From the NCBI RefSeq assembly GCF_035917235.1, contig NZ_CP108423.1, positions 6,353,501 to 6,417,500 of the forward strand: DNA of 64,000 nt, in the 5' to 3' direction. The translations under genes were made by a program, and so were the position numbers. Of this stretch, positions 9,801 through 17,252 are shown piece by piece (the first letter of the stretch is position 1; each line of letters starts with the position of its first letter). The DNA is from Streptomyces sp. NBC_01294 (lineage in GTDB: Bacteria > Actinomycetota > Actinomycetes > Streptomycetales > Streptomycetaceae). Below the pieces are notes generated by a model, which did no database searches, was not told the DNA's origin, and saw nothing but the letters and a program-made list of their open reading frames with translations.

Positions 9801-10810
9801 CGCCGGGTGAAGGCGTCCCTGATCCGCAGGCGGACCTCCTCGCCGATGGCCGGCATGGAGGTGATCTCGCCCTCGGTGACCACCGTGGTGAGCCGCTCGA
9901 AGGCGGAGAGCAGGGAGTTGGTGAGCCCGGCCTCGTCGCCGAAGGTGGCGAGGGTCTCCTCGTAGGCGTAATAGGGGCGGTACGGGATCTCCACCGCGCC
10001 CCAGTACGAGGTGAGCTCGTCCCCGATCAGGCCGTTCGGGAAGCGGTCGAACTTGATCCGGGCCAGCGCCCGGCCCGCGTCGGCCTTCTCCTTCTCGCCC
10101 TCGTCGATGCGCATCGGGACCGGGTAGATCTTGATGCCGCGGTCGTTGAACCGCTCGTCGATCTGGCGGGCGACGGCCGCCGCGCCGTCGATGGACTGGT
10201 CGGACAGGGTGAAGCAGTCGACGAGGACGTCCGGGAGGTGGACGGTGCAGATGTCCGCGATGTCGGACAGGCCGGTGCGGCTGTCGATCAGGACGTAGTC
10301 GTAGTTCCGCTTCATGTCGGCGCGTAAGGCGTCGAAGAAGAGACCGCCGCCGAGCCGGTCGTAGAAGTTGTCCCAGTCGAAGGTGGAGACCGTCGCGGAG
10401 TACTCGCGGTTCTGCCGGCCCGCCGAGACGAAGTCCAGGGTGCCGCCGTCCGGGAACTCCCAGCCGTGCGTCTCCGGGGTGAGCGAGACGGCGTGCGGCT
10501 GTATCCGCGCGTAGTCCTTGTGCCAGTCGTCGGGGCGCTGCACCGGGCTGGTCGCGGCCCAGGCGTACTCGCTGATCAGGTCGATGACCCCGGTGGTGGC
10601 CCCGAGCGTGGAGGGGTCCAGGAAGGGGTGGAAGAAGCGGTGCAGGCCCGGGGCCTCCAGGTCCCAGTCCACGGCGAGGACCCGCTTGCCGTTGGCGGCC
10701 AGGATCCAGGCGGTGTTGGCCAGCGCCATGGTGCGGCCCGTGCCGCCTTTGTACGAGTAGAAGGTGACGATGCGTCCGTCACGGCTGTCACTGTCACGAC
10801 TCGCTGTCAT
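6824..10810 (-). CDS. FxSxx-COOH system TPR protein: ParA-like + TIR + NB-ARC + TPR
   Basis: A 1328-residue multidomain protein. (1) Residues 1-320 form a ParA/MinD-like ATPase with a deviant Walker A, KGGTGRTMA (21-29), and DWDLEAPGLHRFF. (2) About 343-465 is a TIR-like domain (LFLSYVAENRMWADWIESVL). (3) About 510-850 is a STAND/NB-ARC NTPase with FGLGGVGKTQ (541-550), WLLVFDNAD (616-624) and VLVTSRN, plus a winged-helix part. (4) About 890-1315 holds tetratricopeptide repeats with the HPHT/NLA spacing usual after NB-ARC. This matches the protein that accompanies FxsA/B/C. The start ATG 10810 lies inside fxsC (17 bp overlap), with GGGGGACG upstream, so translation is coupled. It is probably a ligand-triggered oligomerising sensor, by analogy with NLR-type proteins. 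Confidence 0.88.
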   Translation of the reverse strand: MTASRDSDSRDGRIVTFYSYKGGTGRTMALANTAWILAANGKRVLAVDWDLEAPGLHRFFHPFLDPSTLGATTGVIDLISEYAWAATSPVQRPDDWHKDYARIQPHAVSLTPETHGWEFPDGGTLDFVSAGRQNREYSATVSTFDWDNFYDRLGGGLFFDALRADMKRNYDYVLIDSRTGLSDIADICTVHLPDVLVDCFTLSDQSIDGAAAVARQIDERFNDRGIKIYPVPMRIDEGEKEKADAGRALARIKFDRFPNGLIGDELTSYWGAVEIPYRPYYAYEETLATFGDEAGLTNSLLSAFERLTTVVTEGEITSMPAIGEEVRLRIRDAFTRRRPALPADLFLSYVAENRMWADWIESVLTRAGFRVVPRDVSAERAPATTSAGDTLGGTGISIDTAARTVVLLSTAYLKSARAVDVWERAAAEDPTGGRRQLVPLRVGDVRLSTPYIDRNPVDLFRLDEVHATTALLRAVERPMALPDSVGSTSQPGPRFPGTVPKIWNAPPRNPGFTGRSIVLERMRDQLGGGMAVVLPQPQTLFGLGGVGKTQVALEYVHRFMADYDLVWWISSEQTDDVVAALAELAVRLGAQTGEDMAAASQEAIDLLRRGVPSSRWLLVFDNADDPETLKRFFPPGGPGHVLVTSRNQSWSQYGDALPVDVFLREESIEHLQRRAPGLSKEDAEQVAVAVGDLPLAVEQAGAWIAETATPVSAYLEQLAQQAARVLGLNQPPGYPEPVAATWNISIERLQSRSPAAVRLLQLCAFLAPEPISANLLYSKEMIDALKPYDASLQEKLVLGRVIREIGRFALAKVDQVSNSIQVHRLVQAVIRSQMPEEEQREARHAVHRILAGARPDDDEPIDNPDTWPRFNTIWSHLTPSEARYCKQPETRRLLIDRVRYLWKRGDFKAAYALGEELREAWKEMLGNDDLQYLYLRFHLSNILRSQGRFVEAKELDEVTLERQRAVLGPSHPHTYMTMSGLANTLGALGQYAEAMRLATDAHEGFSQIFHEAHPRTLAAANNLALNLRLVGQYTRAREIDQEVHDLRTEVLGPEHPYTLSSAQNLARDLREVGRYEDSVQLLSRTYETYKRTLGRAFPGTLSAAKNLAVSLRRAGQLEDAFRLTTATRARYRAKYTSVNPDLLSCELNLASDLFATGDAGGARDLAQEVVDEYMKVPGERHPYTLAAVNNLAVFHWGTGAAETAETMLRQTIRLMQDVLGDSHPHTVFANLNLANARADLGDPEGALELERLAVMRLREALGAHHPETLASTSNMAVSLDSMGRKEEAARLRSEAVSELTRLLGEEHSLARYARDERRIHRDLEPLAV

Positions 10811-12170
10811 CCGCGTCCCCCCGGTCGGTGTCGTTGTCGTGGTTGTCGTGGAGGCCGGTGTCCTGGAGCTCCGCCCGGTGCCTGTCGGTGTCGGGCGGGA
10901 AGGGGACACGCGGCGGTGGCGGCCCGGGCGGCCCGTTCATCCCCATGGGCCCGAGCAGCCGGGGCCGGTCGATGGGGGATTCGCCCTTCGGCGGATACGG
11001 CTGGGCGTGTCTGAGGAACTGCTGGGCGGCGGCCTCGACCACCTGCGGCAGGATCTGGCCGAGGGTCTCCACGTTGGCGACGCCGTTGGCGGCGGCCCGG
11101 CAGGCGGCCCGGCCCTGGCTCATCGTCTTCGGCATGGTCTCCTCCAGCCGGTCGGCCAGCTCGCTCTCCTTCGACCGGCTCTGGTGGTCGTAGCGGTTCC
11201 ACGGCACGACCACGTTGACCCACGGCCGGGGGTCCCTGTCGAAGGCGGCCAGCCGCCGGCGCCGCTGCTCGTCCTCCACCGCCCAGCGGTCGACGATCAG
11301 GATCTCCGGGCGGGTCGGCAGCTGTTTGCTGTCGACGACGTGCCCGGCCTCGTCGTCGAAGGAGGACATGGTGGTCTGGTAGTTGAGGTTCTTGACCAGG
11401 TCCTCTGCGACGTAGGCGATGGGCCGCTGGGCGACCGGGTGGTACGGGTTCCAGTCCAGCGCGGAGTCCCCGTAGTACTCGGGGGTGCGGCCCTCGGGCA
11501 GGTCGTGCCGGGAGGCGGCGGCCACGGTCACGTGCAACGTGCGGGAGGGGCTGCCGCTGGTGCCGAAGGCGCTCGGCACGTTCCGGTAGTCCAGCGGGCG
11601 GATCGGATCGAGCGGCTTCTTGGCGACCTCGACGATGCGCCGGGCGAGCTCGTACACCGCCTGCTCGTACTGCTCGGCGTAACCGCGCAGTTTGATCAGG
11701 CCGTACAGCCCGTCGGTGACGTAGCGCTCCCCGAAGGTGTTGTGGTTGAACTGCAACCGCTCGGCAGGGCCGGGGAGTTGATCCGGAGGAACCGGCACCC
11801 ATAACGCGGGCACGATGGCCTCGGCCTGCTTGTTGCTCACGGCGCCGTGCTGGACGGCGCGCTGCGCGAAGGCGAACCACTCCTTCCCGCACATCTCACT
11901 GGCGAAGTAACGCGGCGAGAACAGGGGAACGAAGACCCGGCAGTTGGCGAGTGCCCGGGCGAGCCGTTCGGACCAGCCCTCGCCGCTGCGTATCTCCCTG
12001 TCCATGAACCCGACGTCGTACCCGGCGCGCAGATCCGTCAGCGCCATGACATGACCGCAGAGATCGCGGAACAGGCGCTCGACCCACATGTCGGGGTCGG
12101 GCCCCCCGGGCCCGAACCTCGGTGTATGTGCGTAACTGAGAAAAAAGTACGGCTCCCCTGATGCGGGCAC
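10794..12170 (-). CDS. fxsC: TIR-like protein FxsC
   Basis: A 458-residue protein with an N-terminal TIR-like domain: YFFLSYAH (8-15), MDREIRSGEGWSERL, and FSPRYFASEMCGKEWFAF. In that last motif Glu97 takes the position of the catalytic Glu of NAD-cleaving TIR domains. The central part contains the FxsC-specific PYHPVAQRPIAYVAEDLVKN-like region and a basic WNRYDHQSR block. The C-terminus is Pro-rich then Asp-rich and disordered. I use GTG 12170 because it sits just before the conserved YFFLSYA; ATG codons at 12230, 12209 and 12206 are in frame but have poor ribosome sites. It overlaps fxsT by 17 bp. NADase activity is possible from the Glu but untested. Confidence 0.88.
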   Translation of the reverse strand: MPASGEPYFFLSYAHTPRFGPGGPDPDMWVERLFRDLCGHVMALTDLRAGYDVGFMDREIRSGEGWSERLARALANCRVFVPLFSPRYFASEMCGKEWFAFAQRAVQHGAVSNKQAEAIVPALWVPVPPDQLPGPAERLQFNHNTFGERYVTDGLYGLIKLRGYAEQYEQAVYELARRIVEVAKKPLDPIRPLDYRNVPSAFGTSGSPSRTLHVTVAAASRHDLPEGRTPEYYGDSALDWNPYHPVAQRPIAYVAEDLVKNLNYQTTMSSFDDEAGHVVDSKQLPTRPEILIVDRWAVEDEQRRRRLAAFDRDPRPWVNVVVPWNRYDHQSRSKESELADRLEETMPKTMSQGRAACRAAANGVANVETLGQILPQVVEAAAQQFLRHAQPYPPKGESPIDRPRLLGPMGMNGPPGPPPPRVPFPPDTDRHRAELQDTGLHDNHDNDTDRGDADDSES

Positions 12171-12249
12171 ACGACCCCCGTCCCGAAGATGCGAGCGAAG
12201 AAACATCATTCCGGAGCTGCTTCGCCACATCCCCTCATCGTTCAGTCAA

Positions 12250-13098
12250 TCAGCGTCTGTTTTCGGTCATCCACTCAAGGGCGTGATCGACGGCATCCGG
12301 GAGGGAGAAGAGCATGGTCGACGCCCCTCCCACCCGCCCCCTGCGCACCCGGGAATCCGGGAACGTCCTGCCGATCTCCGCGAAATCGCTGTCATCCAGC
12401 GTGACGTCCTCGTACGCGGTCCACTCCCCCTCCTGTCGACGCCCCTGCGGCCCCTCCGGAAGGTTCACCTTCACCACACACTCGTACATGCGCAAGGGGG
12501 GCTTCGGAATTCGATACTCCGCGAGATGGAAAGCGCTGCAGACCGAAAACCCCACATTGATCATGAGTACCTGTCCGCCCTCCCAGCACAGCTTTCCCAG
12601 CGGCGACTCCTCACCCATGTGGCTTTCCAGGCGGTGACCGGAACAGAGCCGCTCCGCGTCGGCGCCGAGCGCGGCGAACGAGGTCTGCGGGTGGGCGCTG
12701 CGCGCGGCCCCCGGGGCGGTGCGGACGGCCTCGGCGAGCGAGCCCATGCCCTGGCTCGGGGTGCTCGCCGGGTCGAAGGCCGGCATCCGGTCGAGGAAGT
12801 CCCGCAGCCCGGACCCGTCCAGGCCGGCGATCCGCTCCAGATGGGCGTGGGAGGTCCTGGAGTTCTCCGGGGTGAACGCGGGGACCACCAGGGTGCCGCG
12901 CGGGCCGAGGACGCCCCGCAGGGCGTCGCGCAGCTGCTCCGGGCGCAGCCCGGTCCCGCGCAGCGCCGCGTGCACCATGAGCCGCATCCCGGGGCGGACC
13001 CCGAGCAGCCGCAGCTGCACGGCCAGCCCGAGGGTCCCGGTGCCGCGGGGTCCCCGCCCCGGCCCCGCGGGAGCCGGGGAGGGAGAGGGCGCGGTCAT
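12250..13098 (-). CDS. AAC(3)-family N-acetyltransferase in the fxs operon
   Basis: A 282-residue protein of the aminoglycoside 3-N-acetyltransferase fold. Family motifs are visible: MVHAALRGTGL, GTLVVPAFTPENS, MGSLAEAVRTAPGAARSAHP with QTSFAALG, GEESPLGKL, and SAFHLAEYR. In resistance enzymes this fold acetylates the 3-amino group of 2-deoxystreptamine with acetyl-CoA. Here the ATG overlaps the fxsB stop (ATGA, 13095-13098), so it is translated with the radical SAM maturase. It is more likely to acylate the peptide product or a small-molecule partner than to give drug resistance; that is inference. It lies 79 bp before fxsC. Confidence 0.82.
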   Translation of the reverse strand: MTAPSPSPAPAGPGRGPRGTGTLGLAVQLRLLGVRPGMRLMVHAALRGTGLRPEQLRDALRGVLGPRGTLVVPAFTPENSRTSHAHLERIAGLDGSGLRDFLDRMPAFDPASTPSQGMGSLAEAVRTAPGAARSAHPQTSFAALGADAERLCSGHRLESHMGEESPLGKLCWEGGQVLMINVGFSVCSAFHLAEYRIPKPPLRMYECVVKVNLPEGPQGRRQEGEWTAYEDVTLDDSDFAEIGRTFPDSRVRRGRVGGASTMLFSLPDAVDHALEWMTENRR

Positions 13099-15347
13099 GC
13101 GTCGACCGTCTTCAGTTCGTAGCGCAGCTCGGCGACGAGGCGTTTGCCGGTGACGGTCAGTTCGGCCGCCTCCGAAAGCCGGTCCAGGGCCTGGTGGATC
13201 CGGTCCGAGCCGCCCGGCTCGGGGGCCGCCGTGGCCCGCCGGTACGCCTCCACCGCCACCCGCTCGTGCACGTCGGCCAGCAGCCGGGACACCGGGACCG
13301 GGCGCTCCCGCCACGGCGAGGGGTGCTGCCACTGACCGTCCAGCGCGTACAGGTCGGCCACCTCGGTCAGCGCCCGCAGCCGGGTCCGCCGCCGACCGGT
13401 CAGCAGCGCGAGCGCGGTCTCCCGCCCCCCGGCCGCGTACGGCACCCCGAGCGCCCCCGGCCCGTGCCGGCCCGCCTCGCCCCAGCCGCCGGAGCGCGGG
13501 CCGCCGGCGAGCGGGGTCAGCGTGGTCAGCCCGACGGCGGCCGCCCGGGCGAACTCGGGCACCGCCTTGTGCAGCGTCGCCCAGGCCCGGTCCAGCCTGC
13601 CCCGCCACTCCTCGGCCTCGCCGGCGCCGAGGCGGAGCCTGGGCGGGCGGGCGAAGCAGTTGCGGTACGGGTCGAGGTCCTCCAGCGCCACCGGGGCCGC
13701 GTCCGGCCCGGGCGACCAGGTGCGTACGGGCTGCCAGCGGGCGTCGCCCGCCGCGGGCCCGAAGCGGTGCTCGGCGCGGCCGTCCCGTACCGCGTACCCC
13801 TCGTCGGTGACGTGCAGCGCGGCCCGGCCCTCCGTGCCCGGCTCCCCGAGCCGCAGCAGCCCCAGCGTCGGCAGGTAGACCTCGCCGTCCCGGTAGGCCA
13901 CCTCGGCCGGCAGGTCCAGCCCGCCGCGCAGGACCGCCGCGGCGGCCAGCGCGGTCAGCCTGCGCGCCGCCTCCGCGGCGTCCTGCCTGCCCTCGCGGGC
14001 GGCGTCCAGGGCCGCCAGCACCCAGGTCCGCGTGAAGGGGTGGTCCAGTACGGCGTCCAGCGCGTCCGCGCCCACCTCCCCGGCCTGCTCCACGGCGGCC
14101 AGCAGCTCCCAGGCGCGCGCCCAGCCGGGCTCGGCGGCGAGGTCCGCGTGCAGCCGGGCCAGCAGGATCCGGGTGAGCTCCTCCTGGGAGCGGGCCAGTT
14201 CGGCCGGGTCGGACAGCTGCGGGGCGGTCTCCCGCAGCGCCGTGCGGCCCTCGACCCCGTCCACGAGCTCGCGCAGGTCGGTGCAGTACACGGAGGGGTT
14301 GTCGAAGCCGTTGCGGTCGCGGTAGCGGTGGGTGTAGAGCCCACCCCCGCACGAACGTACGACGGGGCACCGGCGGCACGAGTCGCTGACGCCCGCGAGG
14401 CCCTGCTGCCGGGCACGGACCCCGGGATGGGCCGCGACCTGGTCGAATGCGTGGTCGAAGACGTTGAAGCCGGTGGCCGCGGCCCCCTCGAAGGCGCTCT
14501 TGAGCGAGTCCACCTGTTCCAGGGTCCCGTCGGTCTCGACGACGACGAGGTCCGTGGGCGCGAGGCCGAGCGACTCGGTGAGGCTGGGTCCGCCGCGCAG
14601 GGTGGAGAACAGGGACTCGAAGAGCCGTACGGGCACCGGGCGGCCCAGCCGCTCCCAGTGGTCGAAGATCCGCAGGAGCCAGCGCGCGTACGCGTCGGGG
14701 GCGCCGTCGGGGCGGGCCGGGGGCGTCTCCCAGGTGGCGTGCGGGAGGAGGAAGTCGACGCGCGGGGGCTCCAGTTCGACGAGCGCGTCGAGCACGGCGA
14801 CGGGATCGTTGGCCACGTCCACGGTGCAGAGCAGGCCCTGGTAGAGGTGGCGGTAGGGCGCCGAACGGAGCAGGGCGACGGCGGCCAGGACCAGCGGGTG
14901 GCTCGTACGGCCGTCCGCGAAGCGGCGGTGGCGGTCGTTGGCGGCGCGGTCCCCGTCGAGGGAGATGCCGACCCGGACGCCGAACTCGTCGAAGAGGTCG
15001 AGGTAACGGGTGCTGAGCTGGAGCCCGTTGGTGTGGATCCGCAGGTCCAGGGCGGCGACCCCGGTGAGTGCCCGGCTGAACTCCTCGCACACGAGGCGGA
15101 GCCGGGCGGTGCCCGCCAACAGGGGTTCCCCTCCGTGAAGAATCACCGTGACAGAGGGGAGTGCATGGTCACGGGCATGTTCGGCGAGCCGCGACGCGGT
15201 CTGCGAAATAGCCTCGGGGGAGATCACTTTCGGCCGGGCTCGCCAGCTCTGATCTGCGTGTTCGTAGACATAGCAATGATCACAAGCAAGATCGCATCTG
15301 CTGTGAACTTTCAGGACGATCTCGCGAAATGCGATCAGGCCGGTCAT
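13095..15347 (-). CDS. fxsB: FxsB cyclophane-forming radical SAM/SPASM maturase, fused to a degenerate HExxH-type domain
   Basis: A 750-residue maturase. The radical SAM core has CxxxCxxC at Cys18, Cys22 and Cys25 (CDLACDHC), followed by YVYEHADQSW and HGGEPLL. The SPASM region has Cys324, Cys327, Cys333 and Cys355 (CRRC, SCGGG, YC), which hold auxiliary FeS clusters. FxsB enzymes crosslink the Phe ring to the Ser in the FxSxx tail of FxsA. Residues 375-745 resemble the HExxH peptide-modification domain (VPYAAGG, ADLYALDG, SPWRERPVP, VHERVAVEAYRR). However, the metal motif position reads LLTGRRRTRL, so both His and the Glu are absent. The start ATG 15347 follows GGTGGA. It lies 29 bp after fxsA and is coupled by ATGA to the acyltransferase. 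Confidence 0.92.
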   Translation of the reverse strand: MTGLIAFREIVLKVHSRCDLACDHCYVYEHADQSWRARPKVISPEAISQTASRLAEHARDHALPSVTVILHGGEPLLAGTARLRLVCEEFSRALTGVAALDLRIHTNGLQLSTRYLDLFDEFGVRVGISLDGDRAANDRHRRFADGRTSHPLVLAAVALLRSAPYRHLYQGLLCTVDVANDPVAVLDALVELEPPRVDFLLPHATWETPPARPDGAPDAYARWLLRIFDHWERLGRPVPVRLFESLFSTLRGGPSLTESLGLAPTDLVVVETDGTLEQVDSLKSAFEGAAATGFNVFDHAFDQVAAHPGVRARQQGLAGVSDSCRRCPVVRSCGGGLYTHRYRDRNGFDNPSVYCTDLRELVDGVEGRTALRETAPQLSDPAELARSQEELTRILLARLHADLAAEPGWARAWELLAAVEQAGEVGADALDAVLDHPFTRTWVLAALDAAREGRQDAAEAARRLTALAAAAVLRGGLDLPAEVAYRDGEVYLPTLGLLRLGEPGTEGRAALHVTDEGYAVRDGRAEHRFGPAAGDARWQPVRTWSPGPDAAPVALEDLDPYRNCFARPPRLRLGAGEAEEWRGRLDRAWATLHKAVPEFARAAAVGLTTLTPLAGGPRSGGWGEAGRHGPGALGVPYAAGGRETALALLTGRRRTRLRALTEVADLYALDGQWQHPSPWRERPVPVSRLLADVHERVAVEAYRRATAAPEPGGSDRIHQALDRLSEAAELTVTGKRLVAELRYELKTVDA

Positions 15348-15376
15348 TCCACCAGTCTAGAGCGCTTACTTGGGTG

Positions 15377-15541
15377 TCAGAGCGCGGAGTTGAAGATCGG
15401 TGCCTGAACCGGGCGACCGGATTCGGCCGGGAGCACGCGGCCGAGCGTCGTGGCCGCGGACGCGGTGTGGACGTCGATCTTGGCGAGCGGGACCCGGCGG
15501 GCCTTGACCGTGCTGGTCGCGGGGGTTGCGGAAGTGTTCAC
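15377..15541 (-). CDS. fxsA: FxSxx-COOH RiPP precursor peptide FxsA
   Basis: A tiny gene of 54 codons directly upstream of fxsB. The peptide has a Thr/Ala-rich leader and the conserved VPLAKIDVHTASA and LGRVLPAESG blocks. It ends exactly in F50-N-S52-A-L54, the Phe-x-Ser-x-x carboxyl terminus that defines the family and is the substrate for FxsB crosslinking between Phe and Ser. I choose GTG 15541 because AAGGACGG lies seven bases upstream. An in-frame ATG at 15577 (66 residues) has no ribosome site. No protease or exporter gene is beside it, so the product may stay attached to its leader or act inside the cell. Confidence 0.85.
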   Translation of the reverse strand: MNTSATPATSTVKARRVPLAKIDVHTASAATTLGRVLPAESGRPVQAPIFNSAL

Positions 15542-15577
15542 GACACCGTCCTTGGGGAAGCCATGTGGAATGGGCAT

Positions 15578-15965
15578 GTGAATGACAACAGCGACATGCT
15601 GCCGTCAAGCGTGGACTTTACTCGGCCACACCCCATTGGCAACCGAGACATGACGCCTGGTCAACCGTTCTATAGCGAGCACGGCGTATTTCTCGACGTG
15701 GCTTATTCGGCCGTTCGCCGGACGGCAAGATCCTTTTCTCCCGGCGGCGGGACCGGCACCGGGGGTCCTTCGCCGGACGCTCGGCGGTACCGGGATCCGC
15801 GGCAAGCCCGTGGCCTGCGGGAACGCGGCCACCCCGGCGATCCGGCCGCGGCGCGGCGAGGTGCTCGGCGCGCCGGCGGGGACGGGCCGCCCGCACCCCC
15901 TCGCGCGGCCCTGATGTGACGGCCGGTCAAATTTACATGGAGGTGGCCGAGTTCGGCCCGAGCCG
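15578..15965. promoter_or_regulatory. Intergenic region driving the fxs operon
   Basis: This 388-bp gap lies between fxsA and the next gene, which is also on the minus strand. The fxsA-proximal 150 bp are clearly less GC-rich than the surroundings (for example CTATAGAACGG and AGTAAAGTCC on the minus strand), as expected for a promoter. A weak -35 candidate TTGACG lies at 15603-15608 on the minus strand, with no good -10 element at the right distance, so no promoter is named with confidence. Frames of 75 and 92 codons here have mixed third positions and no family resemblance, and look non-coding. Confidence 0.4.
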
Positions 15966-16868
15966 TCAGGCCGGCTGCTGTGCGCCGAGGTCGGGCACGG
16001 GCAGGTCGCGCAGCAGCCAGTTCAGTACGTCGGGCAGCGCGCGCAGGGCCGCGAAGTGCGCGGCGGCCGGCTCGATGGTGGTGGTGGCCCCCGGGATGCG
16101 GCGGGCCAGCCAGCGGGAGTGGCCCACGGGGGAGAACACGTCGAGCTCCCCGTGCCAGATCAGCACCGGGCAGCGGATGTCGGCCGGGTCGAAGCCCCAG
16201 GGGCGGCTGAAGGCGAGGACGTCGTCGATCCAGCCGTAGGCCGAATGGCGCAGCCCCTCGCGGTAGTTCCGCAACAGCATCGACCGCAGGCCGGCGTCCG
16301 AGACGATCATGCGGTCGTTGTCGGTCAGCTCCCGGCGCAGCTCGTCCAGCAGCCGTCCGGGGTCCTTGCGGATGCCGTCGGCGCGGGGGATCAGCCGGGC
16401 CGCCAGCTCCTCGGGGTCGGCGGAGGCGGTGGTGTACTCCTTCACGTTCGACGCGGCCATCCCGGCGAACCAGTCCAGGTCCTCCGCGTCCCGGGGGGCC
16501 AGGCCGACCATCGCCGCGGTCCGGGTGACCCGGTCCGGGAGCAGGGCGGCGCAGGCGAGTGCTCCGGCGGCACCGCCGGAGCGGCCGGCCACCGCGAAGG
16601 TGTCCAGGCCGAGGGCGTCGGCGATGGCGGCCACGTCCTGGGCCACGTCGGCGACGGTGCGGCCCGGGTGGCGGTCGGAGCCGCCGTAGCCGGGTCTGTC
16701 GTAGGCGATGAGCTGCATCCGGCGCTGGTAGAGGACCATGCCCCGGGGGGCCGGGCCCAGGCGGCTGCCCGGCATGCCGTGGAGCAGGAAGACGGGTTTG
16801 CCGTCCGGATCGCCCCAGCGCTCCACGGTCAGAGCGCGCCCGTCCGCTGTGCGCACCTGATTGCGCAC
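15966..16868 (-). CDS. Alpha/beta-fold hydrolase
   Basis: A 300-residue cytoplasmic alpha/beta hydrolase. The oxyanion segment LLHGMPGS (28-35) and the nucleophile elbow AGRSGG (Ser97) are clear. The acid is in WHGELDVFSP, and His lies in AAAHFAAL near residue 270. The motif set is that of small-molecule esterases, epoxide hydrolases or proline-iminopeptidase-like enzymes; the substrate cannot be read from sequence. There is no signal peptide. The start GTG 16868 has GGGAGGGAG upstream. It is transcribed towards the fxs operon but is separated from it by 388 bp, so it is probably not part of it. Confidence 0.85.
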   Translation of the reverse strand: MRNQVRTADGRALTVERWGDPDGKPVFLLHGMPGSRLGPAPRGMVLYQRRMQLIAYDRPGYGGSDRHPGRTVADVAQDVAAIADALGLDTFAVAGRSGGAAGALACAALLPDRVTRTAAMVGLAPRDAEDLDWFAGMAASNVKEYTTASADPEELAARLIPRADGIRKDPGRLLDELRRELTDNDRMIVSDAGLRSMLLRNYREGLRHSAYGWIDDVLAFSRPWGFDPADIRCPVLIWHGELDVFSPVGHSRWLARRIPGATTTIEPAAAHFAALRALPDVLNWLLRDLPVPDLGAQQPA

Positions 16869-17252
16869 GCGCTCCCTCCCTCACGATCGATGTGAGTCGT
16901 CACGGCGATTGTGCTCGCTGGGGGAGGAGCGCGGTAGGGCGCACTCTGCGCGAAATTCTTGTGAAGGAATTCTCAAGCGCGCGGAGGCCTTTGTGGCGCC
17001 CACATGTGCCCAGGTCAAGAAGGTGGCCATGGGGGCGTGAACAGGCGTGAACGGGCGTGAATGGCCGTGAACAGCCTGCCGTCTCCCCGGAATGGGCTTA
17101 TTCGGCGCCGCGGCTTCCGCTTTTGGGTGTCGAATTGGGGCGCGAGTCGAGTCGGGTCGCGTCGGCGGGTCGAGTCGTCGGGTCAAGTCGGCCGGCCGGG
17201 CCGTTGGGTCAAGTCGTCGGGCCGAGCCGTCGGGAAAGCGCGGATCGCCGCT

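Noticed and set aside
6284..10327. 1347-codon open frame on the plus strand, antisense to the FxSxx TPR protein
   Set aside because: Translation is low-complexity Arg/Gly/Val with no domain; high GC keeps antisense frames open. The minus strand shows clear ParA, TIR, NB-ARC and TPR motifs.
12250..13098. Aminoglycoside resistance gene
   Set aside because: The fold is AAC(3), but overlap with fxsB and absence of other resistance or drug-biosynthesis genes make a cassette-specific role more likely.
15605..15896. Two frames (75 and 92 codons) upstream of fxsA as extra precursor genes
   Set aside because: Neither ends in FxSxx, third positions are mixed, and no ribosome site is seen.
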